Shown here piece by piece: positions 54,912 to 64,000 of a stretch of DNA of 64,000 bases. The position numbers were made by a program, and so were the translations under genes. Source of the stretch: an uncultured Halomonas sp. (GTDB lineage: Bacteria > Pseudomonadota > Gammaproteobacteria > Pseudomonadales > Halomonadaceae); contig NZ_CANMTQ010000006.1 in the NCBI RefSeq assembly GCF_947500835.1, forward strand, positions 186,001-250,000. The letters are read 5' to 3'. Position 1 is the first letter of the stretch. Each line of letters opens with the position of its first letter. The notes beneath the pieces are model-generated. The model made no database searches. It was not told the origin of the DNA and saw nothing but the letters and a program-made list of their open reading frames with translations.

Positions 54912-55946
54912 CTACGATGCCTCATTCAGCTCGATCGCCCGTAGCAGACGCTCCGGTGCAATCAGCTGTAGGCAATGGGTATGTCCCAGCGGGCACTCGC
55001 GTTTGAAACAGGGCGAGCAGGTGAGCGCCAGGGTATGAATGCTGGCATTGCCCGTCAGCGGCGGCGTATAGCGCGGTGTGGAGGAGCCATAGACCGCCTG
55101 CACATGAGTACCTACCGCTGCCGCCACATGCATCAATCCTGAGTCGTTGGTCACTACCTGACGGCAGTCCGCGAGCAGGTCCACCGCATCCACCAGCTGC
55201 GTCTTGCCGCAAAGATTGTAAGCGTGGGCCAGATCGGCGGTAATGGTCTCCCCAGCTGCAACATCCTTGGGGCCGCCCAGCACTCGAATCGCATAGCCGT
55301 CGCTCACCAACTGCTGTGCCAAGCGTCGAAAATGCGCAAGCGGCCATTGCTTTGCGGGGCCGTATTCCGCCCCAGGCATCATGCCGATGGCGGGCCGTTC
55401 GCCTAGAGCATGGGTTGACTTCAGCATCGCCAGATTGGCCCTGTCCGTCTCGAGATGGGGCGTCGGAATGGTAAAATCACTCTGTTGTGCCTCTGCCTCC
55501 GGCAGCCCCAGGGACACGAAACGTTTGACGGTTTGATCGAGCACCGTCTTGTCCAGTTTGCGACGCTCCGTAAGCAGCACCAGGCGCTGCTCCCCGACAA
55601 AGCCGGTGCGCTTGGGTATGTGCGCCAGAAAAGGCACCAGCGCCGACTTCCAGGAACGTGGCAGTACGATGGCGCGATCGAAGCGCCCCTTGAGGCTGCG
55701 AGCGACCTGACGCCGAACGCTCAAGCCGAATTGCCCGTGCTTGACGTCCAGGGCAATCGCCTCATCCACTTCCGCCATGCGCGCCAGAATCGGCTGTGAC
55801 CAGGCCGGAGCCAGCACCCCGATGTGGCAAAAGGGATGACGGCTCTTGAGCGTCTTGAACAGGCTCTGGGCCATGACCATATCGCCGACCCAGGAAGGCC
55901 CTACCACCAGAATACGCTCGCCCTTGGGCTGATTCGAATCAATCAT
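54912..55946 (-). CDS. waaF: ADP-heptose:LPS heptosyltransferase II
   Basis: GT9 enzyme adding heptose II to the inner core, 344 residues. [59 protein letters not shown] and the Cys-containing tail [18 protein letters not shown] are the WaaF hallmarks. It overlaps hldD by eight bases, coupling donor synthesis with transfer. Confidence 0.95.
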   Translation of the reverse strand: MIDSNQPKGERILVVGPSWVGDMVMAQSLFKTLKSRHPFCHIGVLAPAWSQPILARMAEVDEAIALDVKHGQFGLSVRRQVARSLKGRFDRAIVLPRSWKSALVPFLAHIPKRTGFVGEQRLVLLTERRKLDKTVLDQTVKRFVSLGLPEAEAQQSDFTIPTPHLETDRANLAMLKSTHALGERPAIGMMPGAEYGPAKQWPLAHFRRLAQQLVSDGYAIRVLGGPKDVAAGETITADLAHAYNLCGKTQLVDAVDLLADCRQVVTNDSGLMHVAAAVGTHVQAVYGSSTPRYTPPLTGNASIHTLALTCSPCFKRECPLGHTHCLQLIAPERLLRAIELNEAS

Positions 55947-56913
55947 TCAGCCATTCCAGATAGGCGCCCACCCCTTCCGCCACGGTCTTGAACTCGGCGT
56001 CGTAACCCACTTTCCGCAGCCGCGAAATATCCGCCCGGGTATAGCTCTGGTAGCGGCCCTTGAGTTCCTCCGGAAAGTCGATGTACTCGATCTGGCCCTT
56101 GATCCCCCGGGTGCGGTCGTAATAGGAAATCACGCGGTCGGCAATGGCCTTGAACGGCTCGGCCCGACCGGTGCCAAGGTTGAAGATGCCCGAGTGCTCC
56201 GGGTGATCGAGAAACCAGAGATTGACTGCGACAGCATCGCCCACATAGACAAAATCCCGGCTCTGCATACCGGCATCGAAGCCATCCCAGGCACCGAACA
56301 GGCGTGGATTCTGCCCCTGGATTACCTGGGTGTGGTGATGATAGGCGACGCTGGCCATCTTGCCCTTGTGCTGCTCTCGCGGGCCGTAGACATTGAAGTA
56401 GCGAAAGCCCACTACCTGGCTGGTCAGGTGATGCCAGTGCTGGCGTACATATTGATCGAAGAGCAGCTTGGAGTAGCCATACACGTTAAGGGGCTTCTCA
56501 TACTCCGGCGCTTCGAAAAAGACATCGCTGCCACCATAGGTAGCCGCCGAGGAGGCATAAAGCAGTGGGATACCGCGTCGCTGGCATAGATGGAACAGTA
56601 CCTTGGAGTACTCGAAGTTGTTTTCGAGCATGAACTTGCCGTCCCACTCCGTGGTGTCGGAACAGGCGCCTTCGTGAAAGATCGCCTCGATGGGTGGCAA
56701 ACGCTCACTGGTGTCGCCATGTAGCTCAGCCTGAGCCCGACGCAGGAACTCATGCTTGTCCAGATAGTCCCCCAGGCTACAGTCAGCCAGGTTGATGAAC
56801 TTGGTGCCATCGGTCAGGTCGTCGACCACCAGCACATCCTGGTGGCCTCTCGCATTGAGCGCCTTGACCAGATTGGCGCCAATGAAACCGGCACCGCCTG
56901 TCACTACGATCAT
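55939..56913 (-). CDS. hldD: ADP-L-glycero-D-manno-heptose 6-epimerase
   Basis: 324-residue SDR-type epimerase, last step of ADP-heptose synthesis. [47 protein letters not shown] (catalytic Tyr-x3-Lys) and [19 protein letters not shown] are diagnostic. It diverges from glyQ over a 130-base gap. Confidence 0.97.
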   Translation of the reverse strand: MIVVTGGAGFIGANLVKALNARGHQDVLVVDDLTDGTKFINLADCSLGDYLDKHEFLRRAQAELHGDTSERLPPIEAIFHEGACSDTTEWDGKFMLENNFEYSKVLFHLCQRRGIPLLYASSAATYGGSDVFFEAPEYEKPLNVYGYSKLLFDQYVRQHWHHLTSQVVGFRYFNVYGPREQHKGKMASVAYHHHTQVIQGQNPRLFGAWDGFDAGMQSRDFVYVGDAVAVNLWFLDHPEHSGIFNLGTGRAEPFKAIADRVISYYDRTRGIKGQIEYIDFPEELKGRYQSYTRADISRLRKVGYDAEFKTVAEGVGAYLEWLND

Positions 56914-57043
56914 GGTTCGCCCTCTCTGTTCATTCCGGTTTTCGGTCTCGCCGCCTTACCATTTCGACACCGCGCCTATAACCCCTTGGCTGCTGATTGT
57001 ATACTTGACGGCTCATGAATTCATGGCTAACGGTGCTTCACCA

Positions 57044-58006
57044 ATGACACAGTCGCCCTCCGACGTGCAAACCTTTCAGGGCTTGATTCTCGCCCTGCAG
57101 CAGTACTGGGCCGAGCAAGGCTGCGTGATCCTGCAGCCACTGGACATGGAAGTCGGCGCCGGCACCTTTCACCCGGCAACCTTCCTGCGCTCCATCGGTC
57201 CCGAGAACTGGAACGCCGCCTATGTGCAGCCTTCACGGCGCCCCACCGATGGCCGCTATGGCGAGAACCCCAATCGTCTGCAGCACTACTATCAGTTTCA
57301 GGTCGTCATGAAGCCGTCTCCGGAGCACTTTCAGGAACTCTACCTGGGCTCTCTGAAGCGGTTGGGCCTCGACCCGCTGATTCACGACATTCGTTTCGTC
57401 GAGGACAACTGGGAATCGCCGACCCTGGGCGCCTGGGGATTGGGTTGGGAGATTTGGCTCAACGGCATGGAAGTCACTCAGTTCACCTACTTCCAGCAGG
57501 CCGGCGGTATTGAATGTTATCCGGTGACCGGCGAGCTGACCTATGGGCTGGAACGCATCGCCATGTATCTTCAGGATGTCGATAGCGTCTACGACCTGGT
57601 ATGGGCCATTGCGCCGGACGGCACCCAGGTCAGCTACGGCGACGTCTATCTGCAGAACGAGCGCGAGCAGTCGGCCTACAATTTCGAACACGCCAACGTC
57701 GAAGCCCTGTTTGCCCAGTTCGATCATCTCGAACGCGAATGCACCAAGCTGCTCGAGGCCGGACTGCCCCTTCCCGCCTACGAGATGGTGCTCAAGGCGT
57801 CGCATACCTTCAACCTGCTCGATGCGCGCCACGCGATCTCGGTCACGGAACGACAGCGCTATATCCTGCGGGTGCGCACCCTGGCCCGGGAGGTCGCCCA
57901 AGCGTATTACCAATCACGCAAGATGGCTGGTTTCCCCATGGCCAGTGATGCCCTGCGTCGAGAGTTACTGGCCGAAGAACCGCTTACCGAAAAGGGAGAT
58001 GTGTAA
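57044..58006 (+). CDS. glyQ: Glycyl-tRNA synthetase alpha subunit
   Basis: 320-residue class II synthetase subunit: [39 protein letters not shown] and [17 protein letters not shown]. The ATG at 57044 (MTQSPSD) matches the usual family start; an ATG at 57023 is also in frame. glyS follows two bases after its stop. Confidence 0.96.
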   Translation: MTQSPSDVQTFQGLILALQQYWAEQGCVILQPLDMEVGAGTFHPATFLRSIGPENWNAAYVQPSRRPTDGRYGENPNRLQHYYQFQVVMKPSPEHFQELYLGSLKRLGLDPLIHDIRFVEDNWESPTLGAWGLGWEIWLNGMEVTQFTYFQQAGGIECYPVTGELTYGLERIAMYLQDVDSVYDLVWAIAPDGTQVSYGDVYLQNEREQSAYNFEHANVEALFAQFDHLERECTKLLEAGLPLPAYEMVLKASHTFNLLDARHAISVTERQRYILRVRTLAREVAQAYYQSRKMAGFPMASDALRRELLAEEPLTEKGDV

Positions 58007-58008
58007 GG

Positions 58009-60078
58009 ATGGCGTCCAATACCCTACTTGTTGAATTAGGTGTCGAGGAACTTCCTCCGGGTGCTATCGATGCTCTCTCGGATGCATTCGCCGCCCATAT
58101 CGCCGAAGGCTTGCGCGAGGCCGAACTTTGCTTCGACCAGGTACGCGCCTATGCAACCCCCCGCCGCCTGGCAGTACAGATAAGCGCCCTCGAGGACAAG
58201 CAGCCCGATCGGGAAATCGAGCGCCGAGGCCCGGCGCTTGGCGCCGCTTTCAAGGATGGCGAACCGACCAAGGCCGCCATAGGATTTGCTCGCTCCTGCG
58301 GCGTCGATGTCGATCAACTGATGCACCTCGAAACAGATAAGGGCACCTGGCTCGGCTATCGCTTCACTCAAGGTGGCGAAGCGGTTGGCGCCCTCCTCCC
58401 GAAGATCATTGCCAAGGCCGTTGCCGCCCTCCCGGTGCCCAAGTATATGCGCTGGGGCGATTCGCGAATCGAGTTTTCCCGGCCGGTTCATTGGCTGGTC
58501 GTACTCTATGGCAGCGATGTCGTCGAGACTCGCGTGCTCGGCCTCGATGCCGGACGCGATACCCGGGGCCATCGTTTTCATGCACCGGAACCGATCGCAC
58601 TAGCTCATGCGGAGGACTACCTGGGCGCTCTGGAAGGCGCCTACGTGCTTGCTGACCGGGAGCAGCGCCGCGAGCGCATTCGACAACAGGTGCTTGCTCA
58701 GGCGGAAACACTGAACGCCACGGCCGTCATCGACGAGACATTGCTTGTAGAGGTCAGTGGTCTGGTGGAATGGCCCGTGGCCTTGGCAGGCAGCTTCGAT
58801 GCACAGTTTCTTGATGTACCTGCCGAATGCCTCGTGTCATCGATGAAGGCCAATCAGAAATACTTTCACCTGCTAGATGAAGACGGCAAGCTCAAGCCAG
58901 CGTTCATCACTGTTGCCAACATCGATAGCCGCGATCCGCGTCAGGTCATCGAAGGCAACGAAAAGGTCATTCGCCCCCGCCTTGCGGACGCAGCCTTCTT
59001 CTATGAAGCCGATCTCAGCCGCAGCCTTGCTTCTCGTCGCGATGGCCTGGCAAGCGTGACCTTCCAGCATCAGCTTGGCTCTCTGGCCGACAAGAGTAAT
59101 CGCAACGAGGCCCTGGCCCTTACTATCGCCGAGCGCATCGGCGGCAATAGCGAACATGCCCGGCGTGCCGCACAATTGGCCAAGTGCGATCTCGTCACGG
59201 AGATGGTACAGGAATTTCCCGAGTTGCAGGGCATCATGGGTTATTACTATGCCCGGCATGATGGCGAGCCTGATGCAGTCGCCCAGGCGCTGCAAGAGCA
59301 GTACCTGCCCCGCTTTGCCAGCGACCAAATTCCACAGACTGCGACCGGGCAAGCACTGGCCCTGGCGGACCGTTTGGATACGCTGGTCGGCATCTTTGGC
59401 ATCGGCCAACGCCCTAGCGGCACCAAGGACCCCTTTGCCCTGCGTCGTGCCGCTATTGGCGTGCTCAATATTCTGGTCAAGGCCGAACTTGATCTCGACC
59501 TACGCGAGCTGATCGAACAGGCAGCGTCACAGTATCAAGCACTGCCAGAGTCGAAGGGCCTGGCCGATGACGTGCTCGATTATATGCTTGATCGTTTTCG
59601 TGCCTGGACCCGAGAGGAAGGTATTGCCGTAGAGGTCTATCTGGCGGTGCGTGCTCGCCCTGTCACTCGCCCTCTGGATTTTGCGCGCCGTGTGCGTGCG
59701 GTGCATGCCTTCAGTCAGCGTGAAGAAGCAACAGCACTTGCTGCGGCTAACAAGCGCGTCACCAACATTCTCGCCAAGCAAGGGTATGAGCAGGAAAGCA
59801 CGGTTCAGATCGATTCACGGCTACTTCAGGAGCCCGCAGAGCAGGCACTTGAGAAGGCTCTGGAAGAACGGCGCGAATTGACTGCACCGCTACTTGCCGA
59901 TGCACGCTATCGTGGGGCACTGGACGCCCTGGCTGCTCTTAGAGTGCCTGTCGACACATTCTTCGATGAGGTCATGGTTATGACTGAGGATGCCGCAGTG
60001 CGTAACAACCGCTTGGCGCTGCTGGCTAAGCTACAGGGACTGTTCCTCGAAGTGGCTGATATCGGTCAGTTGCAATAA
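58009..60078 (+). CDS. glyS: Glycyl-tRNA synthetase beta subunit
   Basis: 689-residue partner of GlyQ, responsible for tRNA binding. Landmarks are LLVELGVEELPPGAI, YATPRRLAVQISALEDKQP, SSMKANQKYFHLLDEDGKL and the C-terminal anticodon-binding helical region (FDEVMVMTEDAAVRNNRL). Followed by a hairpin terminator and the first parS. Confidence 0.97.
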   Translation: MASNTLLVELGVEELPPGAIDALSDAFAAHIAEGLREAELCFDQVRAYATPRRLAVQISALEDKQPDREIERRGPALGAAFKDGEPTKAAIGFARSCGVDVDQLMHLETDKGTWLGYRFTQGGEAVGALLPKIIAKAVAALPVPKYMRWGDSRIEFSRPVHWLVVLYGSDVVETRVLGLDAGRDTRGHRFHAPEPIALAHAEDYLGALEGAYVLADREQRRERIRQQVLAQAETLNATAVIDETLLVEVSGLVEWPVALAGSFDAQFLDVPAECLVSSMKANQKYFHLLDEDGKLKPAFITVANIDSRDPRQVIEGNEKVIRPRLADAAFFYEADLSRSLASRRDGLASVTFQHQLGSLADKSNRNEALALTIAERIGGNSEHARRAAQLAKCDLVTEMVQEFPELQGIMGYYYARHDGEPDAVAQALQEQYLPRFASDQIPQTATGQALALADRLDTLVGIFGIGQRPSGTKDPFALRRAAIGVLNILVKAELDLDLRELIEQAASQYQALPESKGLADDVLDYMLDRFRAWTREEGIAVEVYLAVRARPVTRPLDFARRVRAVHAFSQREEATALAAANKRVTNILAKQGYEQESTVQIDSRLLQEPAEQALEKALEERRELTAPLLADARYRGALDALAALRVPVDTFFDEVMVMTEDAAVRNNRLALLAKLQGLFLEVADIGQLQ

Positions 60079-60111
60079 GCCCGACAGACATAAACAGTAG
60101 CAACTCAGACT

Positions 60112-60141
60112 AGAGGGGCCAGCTATCATGCTGGCCCCTCT
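60112..60141 (+). terminator. Hairpin terminator after glyS
   Basis: A 12-bp perfect stem (60112-60123 with 60130-60141) and a 6-nt loop, followed only by a short T stretch. It lies 34 bases after the glyS stop. Confidence 0.7.
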
Positions 60142-60165
60142 TGATCAGGCTCCGACAATCGGTCA

Positions 60166-60181
60166 TGTTTCACGTGAAACA
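60166..60181. promoter_or_regulatory. parS site 1 (ParB binding)
   Basis: A perfect TGTTTCACGTGAAACA, the conserved bacterial parS palindrome, flanked by A and T to 18 bp. ParB loads here and spreads for origin segregation. The site supports close proximity to oriC. Confidence 0.97.
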
Positions 60182-60351
60182 TCGACCTTCTACATTTCGT
60201 CCTTCCAGTTTTTATCTGCTCAACCCCTCTGATGGCTACCCTACCCTGTCACTATCCAAGACTATTTTCTTCGTGGCATTTCATGCTCAGGATAAGACAT
60301 CAGATTCAAGTAAACAGTATCAATAAGTACCGGTCTTGATAAATCACAGGT

Positions 60352-60447
60352 TGACGTCCTTTACCCATGCTAACGCTTATAGAGTGAGGGCGAGTTATTC
60401 TCTACCCTCAATGCTGGACTCATAAGACCATACAAAAAAGGACGTCA
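60352..60447 (+). promoter_or_regulatory. Nested leader hairpin covering the ribosome site of the channel gene
   Basis: Four stacked helices can form: 60352-60362 with 60437-60447 (11 perfect pairs), 60376-60384 with 60419-60426 (8 pairs, A60381 bulged), 60385-60390 with 60405-60410 (6 pairs) and 60392-60394 with 60400-60402. The 3' arm of the outer helix contains AAGGA, the likely ribosome site eight bases before the ATG at 60450. If transcribed whole, it could mask translation initiation. No known riboswitch is recognised. Confidence 0.55.
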
Positions 60448-60449
60448 GG

Positions 60450-61466
60450 ATGATAGGAAATCCTCTGATTGGCATCATCGGATTTTTACTGATCGCGGTG
60501 GTGACCTACGACGCAATTCAAACCACTTTATCTGCATCCAATTCAGGTCCATTGACCAATCGTTTTATCAACGCCATCTGGGAAGTGTTTCTCCGGATCC
60601 ATCGCCGTCGAAAAAGCCATGCCATGCTCAATGCTGTAGGCCCTTGGATCACGATATCACTTATCATCCTTTGGGTAAGTCTTGCATGGCTTGGATGGTT
60701 TTTACTCTTTTGCAGCGTTCCCTATGCTGTAGTGAACTCTACAACCATGGTGATGGCGACGGCTCTGGAAAGATTTTATTTTATCGGTTATACGATCTCG
60801 ACCCTTGGCTACGGTGACTATGTACCTGGCGATAATATCTGGCGATTCCTGTCTGCATTAGCAGCTGCCAACGGGCTGTTTTTATTTACTTTGGCGGTTA
60901 CTTATATCGTTCCTGTAGTGTCCGCAACGGTGCAAAAACGCCAGTGTGCTTTATTAATCAGTTCACTGGGTCATAGTCCACTGCATATTATTCAAAACAC
61001 TTGCCATGAAGGGAGCTTTCCGGGTTTGGCAGACCAACTTGCTTCAATGCAAGGCCCGATAACTACGTTGGGACAACAGCACCTGGCCTACCCCATCCTG
61101 CATTATTACCATAGCCAGCACTCTATAAGCGCTCTACCGGTAACTTTGACCAGACTCTATCAAGCATTGGTCATTATCGAGTATGCCTGCCCTCGACTAG
61201 ATGCCGCTACTCGACTGCAAATCTCTGTCATCAAGGATTCGATCTACCAGTTCCTGAATACTCTACATACAGCATTTATTTATCCTTCTGAGCGTGAACC
61301 CAGGTTTCCGAATTTTGCGGCTTATGCTGAGCTACCCTGCTTCGACAAATCATCAGAACAGATTCATGACCACCTCAGTAGCCAGTCCCGACAAAAGCTC
61401 TTGCTTTGCTATAACTTCAAGGATGGATGGGATTGGGATGATGTGTGGAACTCCAAGAACCGTTGA
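60450..61466 (+). CDS. Potassium-channel-like membrane protein
   Basis: 338 residues. Three or more membrane segments (about 6-22, 66-90, 134-158) surround a pore loop with the K+ selectivity-filter motif TLGYGD (118-123). A C-terminal cytoplasmic part of about 180 residues has no RCK/TrkA nucleotide motif that I can see. It looks like an uncharacterised two-helix ion-channel relative. Composition is less GC-rich than in neighbouring core genes. It sits between glyS and gmhB among parS sites. Confidence 0.8.
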   Translation: MIGNPLIGIIGFLLIAVVTYDAIQTTLSASNSGPLTNRFINAIWEVFLRIHRRRKSHAMLNAVGPWITISLIILWVSLAWLGWFLLFCSVPYAVVNSTTMVMATALERFYFIGYTISTLGYGDYVPGDNIWRFLSALAAANGLFLFTLAVTYIVPVVSATVQKRQCALLISSLGHSPLHIIQNTCHEGSFPGLADQLASMQGPITTLGQQHLAYPILHYYHSQHSISALPVTLTRLYQALVIIEYACPRLDAATRLQISVIKDSIYQFLNTLHTAFIYPSEREPRFPNFAAYAELPCFDKSSEQIHDHLSSQSRQKLLLCYNFKDGWDWDDVWNSKNR

Positions 61467-61514
61467 GCCTTAATAAAGTTCTCTTGTCTTGAATAACTGA
61501 TGACGTATAGTTTG

Positions 61515-61542
61515 GCACGATGTTTCATGTGAAACATCGTGC
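61515..61542. promoter_or_regulatory. parS site 2 (one-base variant) in a 28-bp palindrome
   Basis: The core TGTTTCATGTGAAACA at 61521-61536 differs from consensus parS at one central base. It is embedded in a longer inverted repeat with 13-base arms (61515-61527 and 61530-61542). It lies between the channel gene and gmhB. Confidence 0.88.
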
Positions 61543-61578
61543 TACTTCACTTTTGCCACCTATAAAACGCACTTGACT

Positions 61579-62133
61579 ATGCCTGCTATCGATACAAGCA
61601 AAGTGATTATTCTGGATCGCGACGGTGTGATCAATGAAGATTCTGATCACTATATCAAGTCGTTGGAAGAGTGGGCGCCTTACCCACAAGCAATCAATGC
61701 TATCGGTCGTCTTACCAAAGCAGGCTGGACATTAGCTGTAGCTACCAATCAATCAGGCATTGCCCGTGGTTATTTTACTGAGTACAGCCTTTTACTAATA
61801 CATGAAGCAATGATCAATGAGATTGAAGATGCAGGTGGTCGTATTGCGCATGTTGCTTATTGTCCGCACGGGCCTGAAGATGATTGCGCTTGCCGTAAAC
61901 CACGGCCGGGTTTATTAGAACAAATTCGTTTAGCGTTGGGTATGGAGCATCTTAGCAATGCTTGGATGGTAGGAGACAGTTTACGGGATCTGCAGGCGGG
62001 GGCATCCATGGGATGTCAATTAGCACTAGTGCGCACAGGGAAAGGCAATATAACCTTGGCCGATGATCTACCTGCGGAAACCCGGATTTATAAGGATCTT
62101 GAAGAATTTGCCAACTTTTTGTTGGATGAATGA
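61579..62133 (+). CDS. gmhB: D-glycero-beta-D-manno-heptose-1,7-bisphosphate 7-phosphatase
   Basis: HAD phosphatase in ADP-heptose synthesis, 184 residues. DxD motif LDRDGVIN (Asp13, Asp15), substrate loop TNQSGIARGYF, zinc ligands Cys95, His97, Cys103 and Cys105 (YCPHGPEDDCACRKPRPG) and GDSLRDLQAG. The ATG at 61579 is preferred to a TTG at 61573. It is away from the waa cluster, next to gyrB, as in Pseudomonas. Confidence 0.94.
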   Translation: MPAIDTSKVIILDRDGVINEDSDHYIKSLEEWAPYPQAINAIGRLTKAGWTLAVATNQSGIARGYFTEYSLLLIHEAMINEIEDAGGRIAHVAYCPHGPEDDCACRKPRPGLLEQIRLALGMEHLSNAWMVGDSLRDLQAGASMGCQLALVRTGKGNITLADDLPAETRIYKDLEEFANFLLDE

Positions 62134-62187
62134 ATTTATGGGGGCTACTGATACTGCCTACTACTCTGCTGAAGTAAGCCTTTTATA

Positions 62188-62218
62188 AAACAGCCCGGTC
62201 CATTGGACCGGGCTGTTT
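62188..62218. terminator. Bidirectional terminator between gmhB and gyrB
   Basis: A 14-bp perfect stem (62188-62201 with 62205-62218) and a 3-nt loop, with T-rich sequence following on both strands. It serves convergent gmhB and gyrB. Confidence 0.88.
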
Positions 62219-62263
62219 GCATTTTTATAAGCTAATGGCGTTCAATTTTCGTCGAGTATTTGA

Positions 62264-62279
62264 TGTTTCACGTGAAACA
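62264..62279. promoter_or_regulatory. parS site 3 (ParB binding), abutting gyrB stop
   Basis: A perfect TGTTTCACGTGAAACA inside a 26-bp palindrome (62259-62284). The right flank of the palindrome contains the gyrB stop codon (62280-62282), so the site is fixed to the end of that gene. Confidence 0.97.

Positions 62280-64000
<1,721 letters not shown>

Noticed and set aside
56998..57005. TTGTATACT near the hldD/glyQ gap as a further GntR operator
   Set aside because: It lacks the right-hand half-site and is more simply a TATACT -10-like element; the genes are unrelated to purine use.

Overview
The window looks like chromosome of a GC-rich gammaproteobacterium, most likely Halomonadaceae (Halomonas or a relative). 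This rests on Pseudomonas-like and E. coli-like core gene order together with the repertoire; no marker here settles the genus. The right end lies close to the replication origin: gyrB (partial), gmhB, glyS and glyQ are in the order found beside oriC in Pseudomonas, and three parS-type ParB sites sit between glyS and gyrB.

Region 1 (1-13.1 kb) is a purine (urate/allantoin) catabolic locus. PuuD, UraH and UraD take urate to (S)-allantoin. An allantoin racemase and PuuE open the ring. AllE and AllA work at the ureidoglycine/ureidoglycolate level, and Gcl (cut by the left edge) consumes glyoxylate. Two NCS1 permeases import substrate. A GntR regulator and an IclR regulator are encoded within the locus, and each has matching operator-like palindromes in front of its own gene and pathway genes. 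An AT-rich patch (7.6-8.9 kb) with an unknown protein and a 49-codon reading frame interrupts the locus.

Region 2 (13.1-20.5 kb, minus strand) is the conserved block gshB-tonB-yqgE-ruvX-pyrR-pyrB-pyrC'. The inactive dihydroorotase-like PyrC' is separated from PyrB by an SDR gene. A Cys-rich protein with an FNR/ANR-type box follows.

Region 3 (20.7-31.4 kb, plus strand) is an accessory catabolic cluster lying between gshB and rsmE, which are neighbours in E. coli. It holds a GntR regulator, a class III CoA-transferase, a TRAP transporter (DctM frameshifted at a C8 tract), a divergent aconitase-family hydro-lyase lacking the usual GSCTN cysteine, an HMG-CoA-lyase-type enzyme and a second complete TRAP transporter. 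It reads as an uptake, hydration, CoA-activation and retro-Claisen cleavage route for an unidentified branched dicarboxylate or tricarboxylate. It is the best candidate here for an undescribed system.

Region 4 (31.4-44.9 kb) is housekeeping: rsmE-secB-rhodanese; gpmI-envC-ctpA; ubiI/ubiH-type hydroxylases; ygfB; zapA-6S RNA-5-formyl-THF cyclo-ligase; ilvA; rpiA. A 31-codon membrane peptide gene with its own terminator lies downstream of the cyclo-ligase gene.

Region 5 (44.9-56.9 kb) is an LPS inner-core and envelope cluster: waaA, hldE, an OpsX-type heptosyltransferase and kdkA with overlapping divergent start codons, two membrane alkaline-phosphatase-superfamily proteins (YejM-like and OpgB-like), two glycosyltransferases, waaF and hldD; gmhB lies further right.

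Region 6 (57-64 kb) is glyQS, a potassium-channel-like gene preceded by a long nested hairpin that covers its ribosome binding site, gmhB and gyrB, with the parS sites between them.
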